Positions 36,600-49,353 are shown, counted from the stretch's first letter. The stretch is DNA of 64,000 bases from Macrotrachela quadricornifera (GCA_022393335.1 JAJEKB010018398.1:1-64000); one strand, 5' to 3'. Numbers and translations are program-made. Notes: generated from the letters alone by a model not told the origin.

Positions 36600-37810
36600 G
36601 GAACGATAGCGGATATTCGATAATAATATTCTTTCGTCGTCTTATTTGTATATAGAAGTTTATTTCAAATATTTCAACATTCAATTCAATAACAAACTGG
36701 TTCTTGAGAACATGTCACTCTGTCCCATACTAATGCGATTTGTCTTAATCAATAAACTAATAAGGTTTCTTTATAGAATGAAAGTATCTCTTCTTTATTG
36801 TATTATCAAATACAAACTAATCAATTTTTTTTCTTATGAACATATTCTGGGTTTTTAATACTCAATTATTAATTCACTATAAAAAATTTAAAAAAACAAT
36901 AAAATAAAATTAATTACCGTTAATAATAAAAATAAGATAAAACAAAGAAATAATATAAAAGAATAATTGTTCGTTTATTTTTGGTTTGTTATAAAATACA
37001 TTTGGATATGAAAATGAAAGTGATTGTTTTATGATCACTATGGAAGAATAATTGAATTTTATTTGTAAAGAAACAAAAAAGAATTATTTAACATGTAAAT
37101 GGAACTAAAGAGAACAATGAATTTCATTGTATAAATAAACATTTTTTTTTCTTCTATAATAAAATATGTATTATATACAAATAGTTAGTAAGGTTGATCA
37201 AAAAGTCTGTTATCGTTAAATACAAATATGAAGATATTTTTCAATTTTATTTTATTAAATTTTTACAATAGCTTTTATAATTATTTACAGTAAGTTCAAT
37301 CATTTTAAATAATTTATTAAAAGTTATTTTTGAACTCTTTTAACATATCATATTTCATTTGCCTAATAAATCTCTAAAATTTGACAAAAAATCCTACCAG
37401 TTGAGTTCTGATGAAGTATGAATTTATTTTAAACAGGTTGATGAACAAGATATCTGATGTTAGTTGGATTAATGAAGATGAATCAAGAAAGAATGTCGTT
37501 CATAAAGGCAGATTTGAATTAAGACTTTTTTTTGTATATTCTTTCAAATGAAATATTCCTGTTTCTTTTCCATAGTGCAGATAATAGCAAGTGCATAAGT
37601 CATAAGTAATATATTAAAGTTTTTCGTGAATAAAATATGGAAATAAAATGAGATATTATATGTTCAAAATGTATAAAATTGCTAATCGATCATCAATGAT
37701 TTCATATTCACTGAATCTAGTGCTACATAATCATTGATTAAATAATTTTATCGATCGAAGCTAAACTAATTAAATAAATTAAATATTTCTATTATCTATT
37801 GTTGAAAATA
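36600..37810. other. Non-coding stretch
   Basis: Very AT-rich with no recognisable gene. GGTTGATCAAAAAGTC at about 37193 recalls a mariner end, but no partner was found. Confidence 0.45.
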
Positions 37811-37813
37811 AGT

Positions 37814-38369
37814 TGCTTGGACAAAATTCTTGTAACTTTTGAAAGGAAAATGATAGAGCCCTGTGGTTTTCGTTGTTAGGTAAAGCATCATAGATTACGT
37901 ATTACTATAAAATAAGCAATGCGAACTTGGTGAGTTGATTTTCAAATAACCAAATGAATAGTCCGGATCGAGTTCTATAATTCTAGACCAACCCCAAGTC
38001 TGTATCTTTTATGGTTCAAAAGTTATATATATTCTTTATAGAAGTATCGACTTCTAGCCAGTTATTAAATATCACTCAAACTTTAGCTAAATACCACTAT
38101 GTAACTTAGTATATCTACAAGCTTTCATGTCAAATGTTTTATAAATTATTGTTTGTATCCAAGTAAGAGTAAATATCTTTGCAAAAAAAATTTATCACTT
38201 TCGAATTGTAAGCAATGTAAAGGTTACATTCAAAGATTTATCATGGAATACCTTAGGTGAAGGTTCTCTTAATTCATATTAATACGTGCCCTGCTGTGCT
38301 CTATCTAACAACGAAAACCATAGGTCTCTATCCTTTTCCTTTCGAAAGTTATAAGGATTTTGTCCAAGC
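37814..38369. mobile_element. 556-bp non-autonomous element with about 75-bp inverted ends
   Basis: The left end starts GCTTGGACAAAATTCTTGTA and the right end, reverse-complemented, starts GCTTGGACAAAATCCTTATA. Both continue through GAAAGGAAAA(A/T/G)GATAGAG and GTGGTTTTCGTTGTTAG / ATGGTTTTCGTTGTTAG. The interior is unique and non-coding. Confidence 0.8.
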
Positions 38370-38647
38370 GGCATATTTTTAAAAATAAATAACATTTAAT
38401 AAAATAAAATAAAAAATATTTCTTTAGTTTTCTATTTTTATTTAATGATAATAGAGCTTTTGGTTAGATCTAAGTATATTGCAGATAAATTCAAAGATAT
38501 TATAAGTATTTATTCTTAATTTTAATTCTTTATTTTAAAAAGAAATATTTATATGTATAATTTAAAAATGATTCAATTAATATTAACTTATGAATATTTA
38601 GAATAGAAGAAGAAGATGAAAAAAAAAGAGAGATTAATTGATAAATA

Positions 38648-40417
38648 TTATATTGATGTTTTTTTTGCAATAATTCTAATTCCACCAACATTATTTTCAT
38701 TAAAAAGTGTAACAATTGATGTATAAAAATATTCTAAACGATTATAAATATCTTCCCCATGAATTTCAATTAACTGATTATTATTTTGACGAAATTGTTC
38801 TAATCGATTTTTAGTAAATAATGCCCAATCTAATGATAAATCAACAACTTTAATTATTTGAAAACCATGTTGAATTAAATTTAATTTATATTCATCTAAT
38901 GTTGGTAAATATCTACAATAAACATCATGTTCTAATATTTGTGATTCTTCATTTGTAATATTTCCTGTACAAATAAAATCTTCACAATAAAAAAATCCAT
39001 TTTCTTTAAGTAAACGATATGATTGTTTAAATAAATCAATTCTTTCAGTTTTTGTAAAATGTAAAACAGTTATCCAACTAACAATAGCTGTATAAAGATT
39101 TTCTTGTAAATGTTGTGCAACATTTAAAAAATTTCCACCTATATGATGAATTTTATCAGATAAACCACAACGATCAGTTAATTCACTTGCAAATTGTGAT
39201 AAATCATTTTGTAATTCAATTGCTAAAACTTTTAAATTATATTTTCCACCTAAATAACGAGCACAACCACCTAAATTTGATCCTATTTGAATTATCCAAT
39301 TTGAATCATTATTATTAAGATTAAGTTCATTAACAGCTAAATCTATTACTTCTGTACCATGATAATGATTTTGATCAAATGGAAGTAAATCTGTATATGA
39401 TATAGGACCTTTAGAAAGTCCAGCAACACGTAAATTATTTCTTAATGCAATTAATAATTCAGGTTTATTATAAAGACGCATTGATTTAATATCAATAGTT
39501 AATTTAGCAATTCTAGTATCAATAAATTGAATTGGATCCAATTTTTTCTTTTGATTTGTAAGTATTTGTGCTGTCTTAAGTGCATCAAGTGTTGTTTCAA
39601 TAGTTGATACAGAAATATTATTTGTTGCAGTAATATTAACTTTATTAAACCAAGCTTGTGCATCTTCTTGTTTTAAATGAAAATTTTTTGAAATTCTTTC
39701 AATTGATTGAATTGAATTTATTTTAAATAATTCACAAGCATTTTGTAAAGCAATAAACATATTTTGAATATGTTTTAATTTTTCAGAAATAATATTTATT
39801 GTTGATGCAATCATAAAACAAGGCCATGGTGTAATTATTTCTCCTATTTGACGAATTTCACCTTTATCATAATATGGTTTTTGCATAAAATATTCCCACA
39901 TAAATGCTGCTGTTGTATTATCATTAACTGATTTTCTTAAATTATCAAAATTATTATTAACAATAAATTCAATATCTGATTCTTTCCAACCATATTGACT
40001 TGCAAGTACACAACTCATTAAATGTGAACCACTTTGATATCGACTTATACCAAATTTTTCACCTTTTAAATCTTCAATTGAATTATAAGTTGTATTAGCT
40101 CCTGTACTAACAGACCATAATAAAGATGATTCAACATAAGTTCCAAGTAGACGAATATCTGAACCATGAGCTATATCATTAATTAAACCTTCAGTTAATG
40201 CAACAATAATATCAACTTCATTTGTTTTTAATTTATTAATCATAGCACCAGTACCTTCTTTTATTGAATGCCATTCAATATGAATTCCTTGTTTTTCAAA
40301 TAATTTTTCTTCTAAACCAATTTTCCATGGTTCATTAAAATGTTCAGGTACACCACCAACACGAAGAATATTAGTTTTATCATTATCATTTACATTATTT
40401 ATCTCGTTTTTCTCCAT
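38648..40417 (-). CDS. Fusion of NMT1/THI5-type periplasmic-binding-like domain and SAM-dependent methyltransferase
   Basis: A single intact exon of 589 residues. Residues about 15-290 resemble type-2 periplasmic binding proteins of the NMT1/SsuA/Ca3427 kind: ILRVGGVPEHFNEPWKIGLE opens the fold, then GTGAMINKLKTNEVDIIVAL, SIEDLKGEKFGISRYQSGSH and the second lobe to about 290. There is no signal peptide, so it should be cytosolic. Residues about 345-589 are a Rossmann methyltransferase of the glycine/sarcosine-N-methyltransferase or cyclopropane-synthase type: PFDQNHYHGTEVIDLA, motif I at IQIGSNLGGCARYLG (376-390), motif II around AIELQND (399-405), IVSWITVLHF (445-454) and LLKENGFFYCEDF (469-481). 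Motif I has Ser-Asn-Leu-Gly-Gly instead of GxGxG but keeps the Gly-rich turn. The two halves are known mainly from bacteria and fungi, so fusion or acquisition is inferred. The substrate is unknown; the binding domain may supply or sense a small amine or pyrimidine. Confidence 0.9.
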   Translation of the reverse strand: MEKNEINNVNDNDKTNILRVGGVPEHFNEPWKIGLEEKLFEKQGIHIEWHSIKEGTGAMINKLKTNEVDIIVALTEGLINDIAHGSDIRLLGTYVESSLLWSVSTGANTTYNSIEDLKGEKFGISRYQSGSHLMSCVLASQYGWKESDIEFIVNNNFDNLRKSVNDNTTAAFMWEYFMQKPYYDKGEIRQIGEIITPWPCFMIASTINIISEKLKHIQNMFIALQNACELFKINSIQSIERISKNFHLKQEDAQAWFNKVNITATNNISVSTIETTLDALKTAQILTNQKKKLDPIQFIDTRIAKLTIDIKSMRLYNKPELLIALRNNLRVAGLSKGPISYTDLLPFDQNHYHGTEVIDLAVNELNLNNNDSNWIIQIGSNLGGCARYLGGKYNLKVLAIELQNDLSQFASELTDRCGLSDKIHHIGGNFLNVAQHLQENLYTAIVSWITVLHFTKTERIDLFKQSYRLLKENGFFYCEDFICTGNITNEESQILEHDVYCRYLPTLDEYKLNLIQHGFQIIKVVDLSLDWALFTKNRLEQFRQNNNQLIEIHGEDIYNRLEYFYTSIVTLFNENNVGGIRIIAKKTSI

Positions 40418-40429
40418 TATGATTTACCT

Positions 40430-41955
40430 TTGTCCGTATTTTTGTTCACTTAAGTGACAAATGAATGTTCTTTTCTCTTTTACATATATATATATATACA
40501 TATATAAAGCATATTATGTTACGCTTCAGTGCATCATTGTCGCCCATCACATTGATAAATACTATTCTATAGACATATATCTACCAATTTATGATACAGT
40601 AGCTTCTTATTTGTGAATATGAGCATAAATATTATTTTAAAATTCTATAATTTTATTTCAAAGTTTAAAATAGAGTTTGGTGCATATAAATCTTTTCAAT
40701 TTTTTACCATGAATTTATTGTAATTTATAGAGTTCGCTAAATTATAGAGAGAGATCATTTACTGTTAGCGCTCTTTATTAATCTTTGGTTCGAAATTCGA
40801 CCAATATATTTTATATCATTTACAACGTGGAATCTAATACTGAATAGAGAACAATTAACTAATCGAAATACTTCAACATTTATTTACAATAGATAACGGT
40901 ATCAGAAGCATAGTTTATTTCGATTTGGTGAATATTCATAACACTATTATCAATCAAACTAAACTTGTATCATCGTTGAAACCGATACATATAAGTATTA
41001 GACTACATGTAAATATCCAGATTATAAAAACTTTAAATCGCAATCGAAAGAATTTTTTTAGTAGAATAAATAAATATTGATTCGTTGAAATAAATCGAGA
41101 TATTCACATCATTTTTAAGATGTTATACTTCTTTCGCATATACCTGCTTTTACGATCCTTACTCATGCAATCGTCATATTATTACTTGAACAATACACAA
41201 ACATTTTATTCACTTAAAATCATTAGAATATATTGAACTCTTTCTTATAGTCATAAAAATACTTCATTTTATTTTTACATTCACCATTCTCACTCGATCT
41301 ATAGTAGTATTACTCTCCCAAAATTAGTCATATACTGAAATAAAATATGTCGCATAAGTCTTTCTTTGTGACACAGTACACGATACTTTAAAGTACGACA
41401 CGAGGTACGTAGTTTGAACCTATTATCCACCATATTTAATTATATTTTAAAGAAAAGAGAAGGATCATCAACTTGCAACATCTTTATAGACTAAAATCTT
41501 TTTTCAAAATGAATCTATTAAATTCATAATTATGTTTAAGAAATTAGTAAATTTAAATTTTTTTCAAATGAAATTTATAAAAGAATTCGTTTACAATGAT
41601 TGAACAAGTTTAATAGGGTGTAACTGATTTGTATTTATATATAAAACCATAGAACTATAGAACTACCATCTCTCGTATATCTTGTCCATTCAGAACTGTT
41701 CGCATGTTATGTCATTCATTTTTTTAAAACTCTTTTCAACCTTCTCTCTTTCTTTCTGTGGTCATGATGGAAGCTCCTGTCTCAAGAAAAAATATTTTAA
41801 CCGAAGAAAATTTTTAGAAATATATGGTTTCTTAATGTATCAGTGTCATAATTTCCTATTTCATCTTTCCAAAATAAAAGCTATTGCCTGCGATAAAAGC
41901 ATGCCATTACATATTTCCAATATTGATTGTCTTAATAGATGGAATTTAATTTAGA
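40430..41955. other. Non-coding stretch with a (TA)n run
   Basis: The upstream region of the minus-strand fusion gene; a TA/CATATA microsatellite lies at about 40482-40505. Nothing else is recognised. Confidence 0.5.
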
Positions 41956-41959
41956 AATA

Positions 41960-44845
41960 TATATGAGCTAAAAACTCCACCACAGAGACTGCAATCCAGC
42001 GGCTTCTGTGTCGTTCGCAAGTTCGGATAAAGGAGGAGCGTTTGACGGAAGAGGTGCAGATACCGCCGTTTGTAAAAGGAACAAGACGACAGAAACCAAC
42101 CATGAACGACTTCAACACGAAACCATACTGGCTCGAACGGCGCCCGGGAAAACAAGGTACACGTCCTCTGTCGAGTGACCAGGGCAGAGTCGAAAAATTG
42201 GCGACTGGAAAAAATTCATACGACATAATCGAAATTTCCGAAGTGCGATGGACAGGAAAAGATGAAACACCGAATGGAGATTTCATCTAGTCAGGAGAAG
42301 AATCCTCACATACGAGGGATGTGAGGTTCTTACTAAGTGCACAAGCTAAAAAGGCATTAGTAGGATATAATCCAACCAGTTCACAAATGATTTCGGCACG
42401 ATTCGATGCAGCATCATTCAAAATCTCAGCAATACACGTATATGCACCAATTTCATCATCCTCAGAAGCAGATATTGAAGCATTCTATAACGATATTGAG
42501 GAAGCATAACAAAGACAGATAAAAAAAGAATATACTTATCCTGACAGGAGATTGGAACGTTAGAATTTGTTGTGATAATACAGATTGGAAATCCATAATG
42601 GGAAAATGTGGGTATGGCGATAGAGACGAACGCACAGAACGCCTCCTAGAATTTATGACAGTGCATGATCTCTACATATGTAATGTAAAATTTCAACATA
42701 AACCACATCGAAAATGAACCTGGGCATCACCAGATGGCATTCGTAAGAATATGATTGACTTAATTCTCATCCAGCGAAGATGGAAGACCTAGGTCACCAA
42801 CTGCCGAACATTTCAGAGTGCAGACATAAGCTCAGATCACTCACTAGTGTTGTGTAATATCAACTTGAAACTTAAGAAACTGCACAACAAACCACAGAAA
42901 TGCTACAAAGCTAATGTAAATCGACTGAGAAATAAGAAAATAAAGCAATCATACAGTGCCACTCTAACGATACAAATGAAAGATATAGAGCCATCATGTA
43001 GTCTAGAAGAACATGCAATCAAAATTATAGTAGAGACAACTCTATCTGCAAAAAGAACAATAAAAAAACGATGGATTTCCGAGGAAACATTAAAACTAGC
43101 AGACGAAAAGCGCAGACTAAAACAATTAAAAAAAAAGTTTTCTTAGAATATATACAATAATATAAAGGCTTATGTAGGAAAGTTAAGAGATCAGCAAGAC
43201 AGGACAAAGAACATTGGATACAAGACCAATGTGAGCAAGCTGAAAAAGGTCTAAATATTGGAAATATAAGAGAAGCGTATGGCCTCATACAAGTGTTAAG
43301 AAAAGAATTTGTACCTCGATTAAATGTCATACGAAATCAAGAGGGAACAATATTACAGACAAATGAAGACATCAAACAAAGGTGGACACAATATTGCAGC
43401 AGTCTGTATAAAGACTCTGGAGGCGGAGACGGGATGGTAAAAGAACTTGAAGACATTGCACTTCCCGGAAACGAAGATCCTCAGGATATCTTGTACTCAG
43501 AGATACAAGAAACGATAAATTCATTGAAAAGAAATAAAAGTTCAGGATCAAACGGCGTAACAGCGGAAATGCTACAAGCTGGAGCGAACCGCTAGCACGG
43601 TAAATCTATAATAAAGTACTCATAATAGTACTGCTAAATATATTAAAAAATCATCTGAATCCGTACCTCGCAGAAGAGCAGGCAGGATTTAGAAAAGACA
43701 GGAATACCGTATATCAAATATTAACGCTTCAATTGTTGGCTGAAAAGACAAAAAGACAGGGCAAGAAAATAAACAACTGCTTTATAGATTTTCAAAAAGC
43801 ATTCGATACGATCAAACATAAAATTATCTGGTCTATGCTAAAATCCTATGATGTCGATACAAAGATGGTCACCTTGCTACAAAAGATCTATGAAAAGTCA
43901 CAGTCAGCTGTTGGCATTGGTAAAGATAATGGAGAGTGGTTTCGGACAGGTGTAGGAACTAGACAAGGCATCCCTCTGTCATTACTCCTGTTCATCGCAT
44001 ATCTCGAGCGAGTAATGGACCAGGTAAGACAGAACACCTGCGGAATCAATATTAGTGGAATATTAATAAATAACCTAAGATTCACCGACGATATTGACCT
44101 TACCGAAGAAGACGTTAGTTCACTTCAACGCCAAGTAGAGCTAATTAAAACAGCTTTTGAACAAGCTGGACTAATCTTAAATATAAAGAAAACCAAAACC
44201 ATGGTATTTGGAGACAGAAATATTGATAATAGCATCCAAGTAGCAGGAAATATCATGAAAAACGTGAAAAAATTTGAATATTTAGGGAGTCTCATGACAT
44301 GGGATAATAACTGTTCAGTGGAAATAAAGAGGGCAATAGAATAAGCGGCAGGTATAATAGCTTCTTTGAGACACATATGGAATAGCAAGAAACTGAAGCT
44401 ACAAAATAAACTTAGAATCCTAGCCACATGTGTGTTCAGTATCCTATTATACGCGTCAGAGACATGGATCCTAAAAGAAGCAGACAAGAAAAAATTATTG
44501 TCATTCGAAATGAAATATTACCGACGGGTTCTAAAAATTAATTGGCAAGATATGGTACAAAATGAAGATATCAGGAAAAAGATATCAAAGGAAAAGACCA
44601 TAATAGACATCATCAAGAAGAGGAAACTGAGGTTATTTGGCCACATCTGCATATTGGACGGAAAATCTCGAAGGAGACGTCCATGTAGAGAATGGCTAGA
44701 TGAAATAACAGAATAGTGTCAGCGCAGTTGTCATGACCTGTTCCACCTTGTGCAAGACCGGAGGGCATGAAAAAATCTTATCCCGTAAATGGTTGGCCCC
44801 AACGGGCGCTAAGCCTATGGGACATCATGATGATGATGATATGAA
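41960..44845 (+). mobile_element. APE-type non-LTR retrotransposon (LINE), dead
   Basis: Coding blocks run in order but in broken frames. The AP-like endonuclease shows IIEISEVRWTGKDETPNGDF (42228-42286), FKISAIHVYAPISSSSEADI (about 42417-42475), TWASPDGIRKNMIDLILI (about 42718-42770) and ADISSDHSLVL (42823-42850). The reverse transcriptase shows EEQAGFRKDRNTVYQ (about 43675-43715), FIDFQKAFDTIKHKIIW (43782-43833), GVGTRQGIPLSLLLF, the active site RFTDDIDL (about 44080-44100, Asp pair kept) and KKFEYLGSLMTW. The C-terminal RIL/YASETWIL and RRKL-like RLFGHI blocks follow to about 44716. About 250 bp of RT (blocks 0-1) is missing near 43590-43610. The 3' end carries a GATGATGATGAT tail at about 44827-44840, typical of CR1/RTE-like elements. 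No longer functional. Confidence 0.88.
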
Positions 44846-44849
44846 CTAA

Positions 44850-45950
44850 AGAATTGTCTTCATATTTTGATAGACGACAATCGTGTGTCTTTCAGAAACT
44901 AATCGGAAAAGTATATACTAGAGTGAAATTCATGCTAAATTTCCTGGTAAATACTACTGTTTTCCTTCAAGTAATAACTAAATCTTCAAAATGTAGTGGA
45001 TAAACAGTTTTGAAATTTCTTAAGAAACCTTTTTAATGATTTTTCATATGGCTAGGTAAGTTGCACATGTTCATTCTACATCTACTTCGTATTATTTCGT
45101 ACAATAAAAGTCTTCTACTATCAAGCAATCGATAATATATTGATTCTATAAATTTTTACATTGAATGTAGATTTTCTTCAGCTTACATATTACTCAAAAT
45201 GGCTTTTTTTGCTACTAATATGAAAATATTATCAACGTTTTTAAAACCTTTAATATATCAATCAATAGCTTTAATTGATCTTTATATGACGGAACAAGAT
45301 GCAAGTTGTAAAAAATATCTAATCATCAAGTTGCATCGTTGACCTTCTTTTGAAGATACTTTTCTAGTCATTGTATTTACCTCTTTATTCTAAGTCCAGA
45401 ACGAAGTATATGATACAGATAGATATTATATAACCTCTTACAATTAAAATTAATCAAACGAACACTAGTAAATCAGCAATACAAGCTTAGCTTATGAACT
45501 GATAATTCCTGCCACAAATCAAAATAGTTACAACTTGGAAACGGAATAAATATAGTGCGCTAACGGATACTTTATTAATGGATTGAAACGATCGTATTTA
45601 CACTATCTACAGGCCTAGATTACACTTTAAATAGACCTATTGTGATCAGATTAGAATGATTATTTATGTTACTTTCTGTGATAAATAATATTTTTGAAGA
45701 TTCTTCTCTCTTCTCCATTTTTGATCATGCAATTGATGAAGAGCTTCTTTTTCTTTTTGTTTCTGCTCACATTGTTTATATTTTGCATTGTCATAATTTA
45801 TCCATGCATAGTATATTTTTTTGCTTTGTCATGTATCCATTATGTGTATACTTCATGAGATTATTTTAATCGATTGATATACGTTGTAAATTCGCGAGAA
45901 GTTATTGTAGATTTCTACATAAAATCACTTAATTTTTCTTCATAAAGACA
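44850..45950. other. Non-coding stretch
   Basis: AT-rich sequence between the LINE tail and the aldo/keto reductase remnant; no gene seen. The open frame at 45666-45869 shows no recognisable content. Confidence 0.45.
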
Positions 45951-45955
45951 AAAAA

Positions 45956-47688
45956 ATGTGTGAAAAAATGCTTCAACGTCAATTGGGTAAAAACGGTCCA
46001 AAACTTTCAGCTATTGGATTTGGAGCCATGGGTTTATCAGCCTTTTATGGAGCACCTACACCTCATGAAGAACGTTTTAAACTTTTTGATCGTGCAATTG
46101 AACTTCGAAGTACTTACATTGATACTGCTGATATCTATGGTGATAATGAAGAATTACTTGGCAAATATTTTAAAAATATTCACATCAACGTCAAAAGGTT
46201 ATCTCATATATTTCAGGTTTTTTACTTATTATTTCTACGCTTTAATATCATTTGTTTTTCTTAAGCTAAAAATCAAAAAACATATTTTATTAGCTAATTG
46301 AAATAGAATTAGTTTTTTTTTATTGAGATTGATTCAGTGTTTAATTTGATTTTTTCTAGAATAAATACAATTTTCTCTATCAATAAAATCATTTTCAGTT
46401 TTTGATAGTCTTGAAGTCATTTTTTCTAGTCATGATGTGTGCTTGAAAAGTATCTGACATGAATAATTAGTACGCTCAATAAAATATTATCATTTATGAA
46501 AGTTAAAATATTTTTTGTTTACATCTATTAAGGTTATTGATATGATCAATATTAATCTCGAATAAAATTTTTGAAAGAAAGCCTTTGTTAAATAGAAGTA
46601 AAAATGTAAGAATAGGATAAGTTTAATAAAGAAAATCGTTTTGTTTTGATTAAATTTGTAAGTTAAAAAATTAGATGAAAATCATTTATTAATACTAGAT
46701 AACACTAAGAAAATCAAATTTTTGAAAAAAAGTTAATAACTTTTCTTTTATTATAATAGATTTTTAAATTTAAGACGGTATCGAATCGATTCTGCCAACA
46801 CATCTATAGTTATATATAAGACCAAAAGCCTTTTTCAAATTTCTTTCAGTGTTAATATCTATCATTTTATAGTTAAATTTATGAAAACTGCAAAAAATGG
46901 ATATATTTTTACTTGTTGAATAGGTATTTCTTGCAACAAAATTTGCTAGTATATTTCATCCCGATGGAACAGCTACAGTTCGTGGTGATGCTGATTATGT
47001 TCGTCAAGCTATTAAAAAAAGTCTTAGACATCTTCAACTTGATTATGTTGATCTTTATTATGTACATCGAATTGATCCAAATGTTTCAATTGAAGAAACA
47101 ATAACTGTATTAAAAGAATTTATTGAACAAGGAAAAATAAAATATATTGGTTTATCAGAATGTTCAAGTGATACAATTTGATGTGCATATGCAATTCATC
47201 CAATATCTGCTGTACAAATTGAATATTCACCATTTAGTTTAGATATTGAAAACATGTCGAGAACTTGGAATAGCAATTGTTTGTTATTCTCCATTAGGTC
47301 GTGGAATGCTTACTGGACAATATAAAAGTCCTGATGATGTAGAAGAAAATGATTTTCGAAGACATTTACCACGATTTTCCAAAGAAAATTTTGCAAAAAA
47401 TCTTGAATTAGTTGAAAAATTAAAAGAATTTGGCAAAGAAAAGATTGTACACCAGGTTAATTAACATTAGCTTGGATACTTGCACAAGGTGATGATTTTA
47501 TTGTTATTCCAGGTACAACTAAAATAAAAAATTTAGAAGAAAATATTCATATAGCTCAAATTAAATTAACTAAAGAAGAAATTAAACAAATTAGAAATGC
47601 TTGTCAAAATGCAGATACATATGGAGAACGTTATACAAAAGAACATAGCAAACATTTATATGGAGACTCAGCTCCTCTCATAAAATAA
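45956..47688 (+). pseudogene. Aldo/keto reductase pseudogene (bacterial/fungal AKR type)
   Basis: The first part, 45956-46197, encodes LGKNGPKLSAIGFGAMGLSA and YIDTADIYGDNEELLGKYF, with the catalytic Asp and Tyr of the AKR tetrad. After a 723-bp intron or insertion (acceptor TTGAATAG at 46913-46920) the frame resumes with VFLATKFASIF (catalytic Lys) and DLYYVHRIDP (catalytic His). Lesions follow. There is a frameshift just before the intron (NIHINVK, where the downstream frame needs HQRQK). A TGA stop lies at 47179-47181. Several residues are lost with a frameshift near 47249 (before [18 protein letters not shown]). A frameshift plus a TAA occur near 47450-47462, before [19 protein letters not shown]. 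The last codons reach TAA at 47686-47688. The GFGAMGLS start and [12 protein letters not shown] motifs are those of bacterial and fungal AKRs, so a horizontally acquired gene that has died is likely. Confidence 0.9.
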
Positions 47689-47699
47689 GTATTATTAAT

Positions 47700-48655
47700 G
47701 AATGAATTTTTTAAAACAGTATTTTATTATATTTTTACCTTTATTTTCTCTCGTTTATACATGATTCTAACATTTATATTTAAGCAGCATGATTAAATAA
47801 ACGATTATTTATAAAAAATTTCTTTAAAGACAAATTTTCTAAGTTTGTTCTCCATCGTCAACAATCTAGTCATGCCATACTCAGTAGATTCATCAGTGAT
47901 CAAATTTCGATCTGACTAAGATAGATATAGGATAGCAAGATTGTTTAAAATAGACAGACTACTTTGTACATTTATTTATATATTTTATTCATTCGTATCG
48001 TTATATCATTATCGTAATTTATAATCGGCTATTTTTATAATATAAGGTGAATCATTGGCTAATTCTCATTGTTTTGTCATGTATATTTATATTGTCATGC
48101 TATAGCAGGATTTGATATGTACTTCTCAATTATTTCATCAAATTAATATAAAAATTTCGTGTTCAAAAATATAGCCTTTTTTGAACGCTAATGCTTTCAT
48201 TTTTTTATATTTCGTAAAAGATCCATATTCTGTTAAATGAATAAATTTTTCTTACAATAAACCACCATCATTATATTAGTACGCAAAAAAAAGGTACACA
48301 AACTGCAACAAGCAGATCAGATTTGTTTCTTGTAGGACTGTTTTAACTTTTGGTTTTTACTATCATAGTATTGCTGTGCTGTATTTACCTTGCCGACGTT
48401 ACAATATATTCAAAAGTAATAACAATGAAAATATACTTATGGAATTTGTTAAATATGAGCAACTAATATAAAAGTCATGGAAGAAATTGAGGGAATGAAA
48501 ACTTCAACAATCGTGTGAATTTTCAAACTATATGAAACACTATGAATTGAAACCTTGTAAACAATATTGATTTGTTTGTTTTTCTGGTGATTCTATTCTA
48601 TTTTTGTTGAAATGAAATGTAGCGTTGATTGTTAAATGTAAAAGCTACGATATAT
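47700..48655. other. Non-coding stretch
   Basis: No gene or clear repeat recognised. Confidence 0.45.
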
Positions 48656-48659
48656 TTCG

Positions 48660-49353
48660 ATGAAATAAATAAAATTTGTTATATATCGAATAACCAAAAA
48701 ATCACATGGGGTCAAGTTTAGAGAATTTGGTGGTTGACGAATAATTTTGATACTTTCCAGTTCCAGATGGTTTGAAATATCTTTATGAATATGTGATTTG
48801 ACATCATCGAGAGAAGTTTTATGGCATGTGTACCAGACGTTAGTCTTTGCTTTCGGATTTCTTCAATGAATGATTCCAAGCAATTATCGACATAATATTG
48901 ATGATCAATTGTCTCACCTTGGTCAACATGATGAATTAATACAGAACCAGTTATTTTGAAAAAGATGCAAAATAGAGTTTTTGGAGCCAAATGATTGCGT
49001 CGAATCACAGTAGGTGGAGTTTCTCCAATTGGCACCCAGGCAGCATTCGATGATTTTCCACCAATTTGTTTATGGTAAAACCATGACTCGTTACCTGTCA
49101 CTAGATCACATAATCGTTACACTCCTTCCTGAAATTTCGCCAAATTTTCTTGACAAAGTCGGACCCATTCAGCCCGTTGAGTATCAATAAATAAGTAGGA
49201 CACCAAACGAGCATTAATTTTTTTCAGTTGTAGATGGTCAGAAATAATTCGTTCAATGGTGTCATGATTCATATCAGTCTCCATTTGTATTTCATCAATC
49301 GTAAGATATGGATCATCATCAATGAGACAACACGTTGGTGAAGTTAGCGGCAA
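48660..49353 (-). pseudogene. Mariner-family transposase remnant
   Basis: Minus-strand blocks of a DD34D mariner transposase. An N-terminal linker block has LTIDEIQMETDMNHDTIERI (about 49250-49310). The first catalytic block reads VTGNESWFYHKQ (about 49068-49105), where the family has TGDE; the catalytic Asp is Asn. The segment with APKTLFCIFFKITGSVLIHH follows. In a shifted frame LDDVKSHIHKDISNHLELE (about 48765-48815) retains the second Asp. LTPCDFWLFD (about 48685-48712) carries the third. A frameshift near 48820, a stop at about 49105-49117 and the Asp-to-Asn change make it inactive. Its 5' end runs into the palindrome at 49331-49670, so the element boundary is unclear. Confidence 0.85.

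Noticed and set aside
37193..37208. GGTTGATCAAAAAGTC, like a mariner terminus
   Set aside because: No inverted partner, TA duplication or transposase nearby.
40780..40805. GGTTCGAAATTCGACC, resembling a tRNA T-arm
   Set aside because: No acceptor, D or anticodon arms fit upstream; it is a chance short palindrome.
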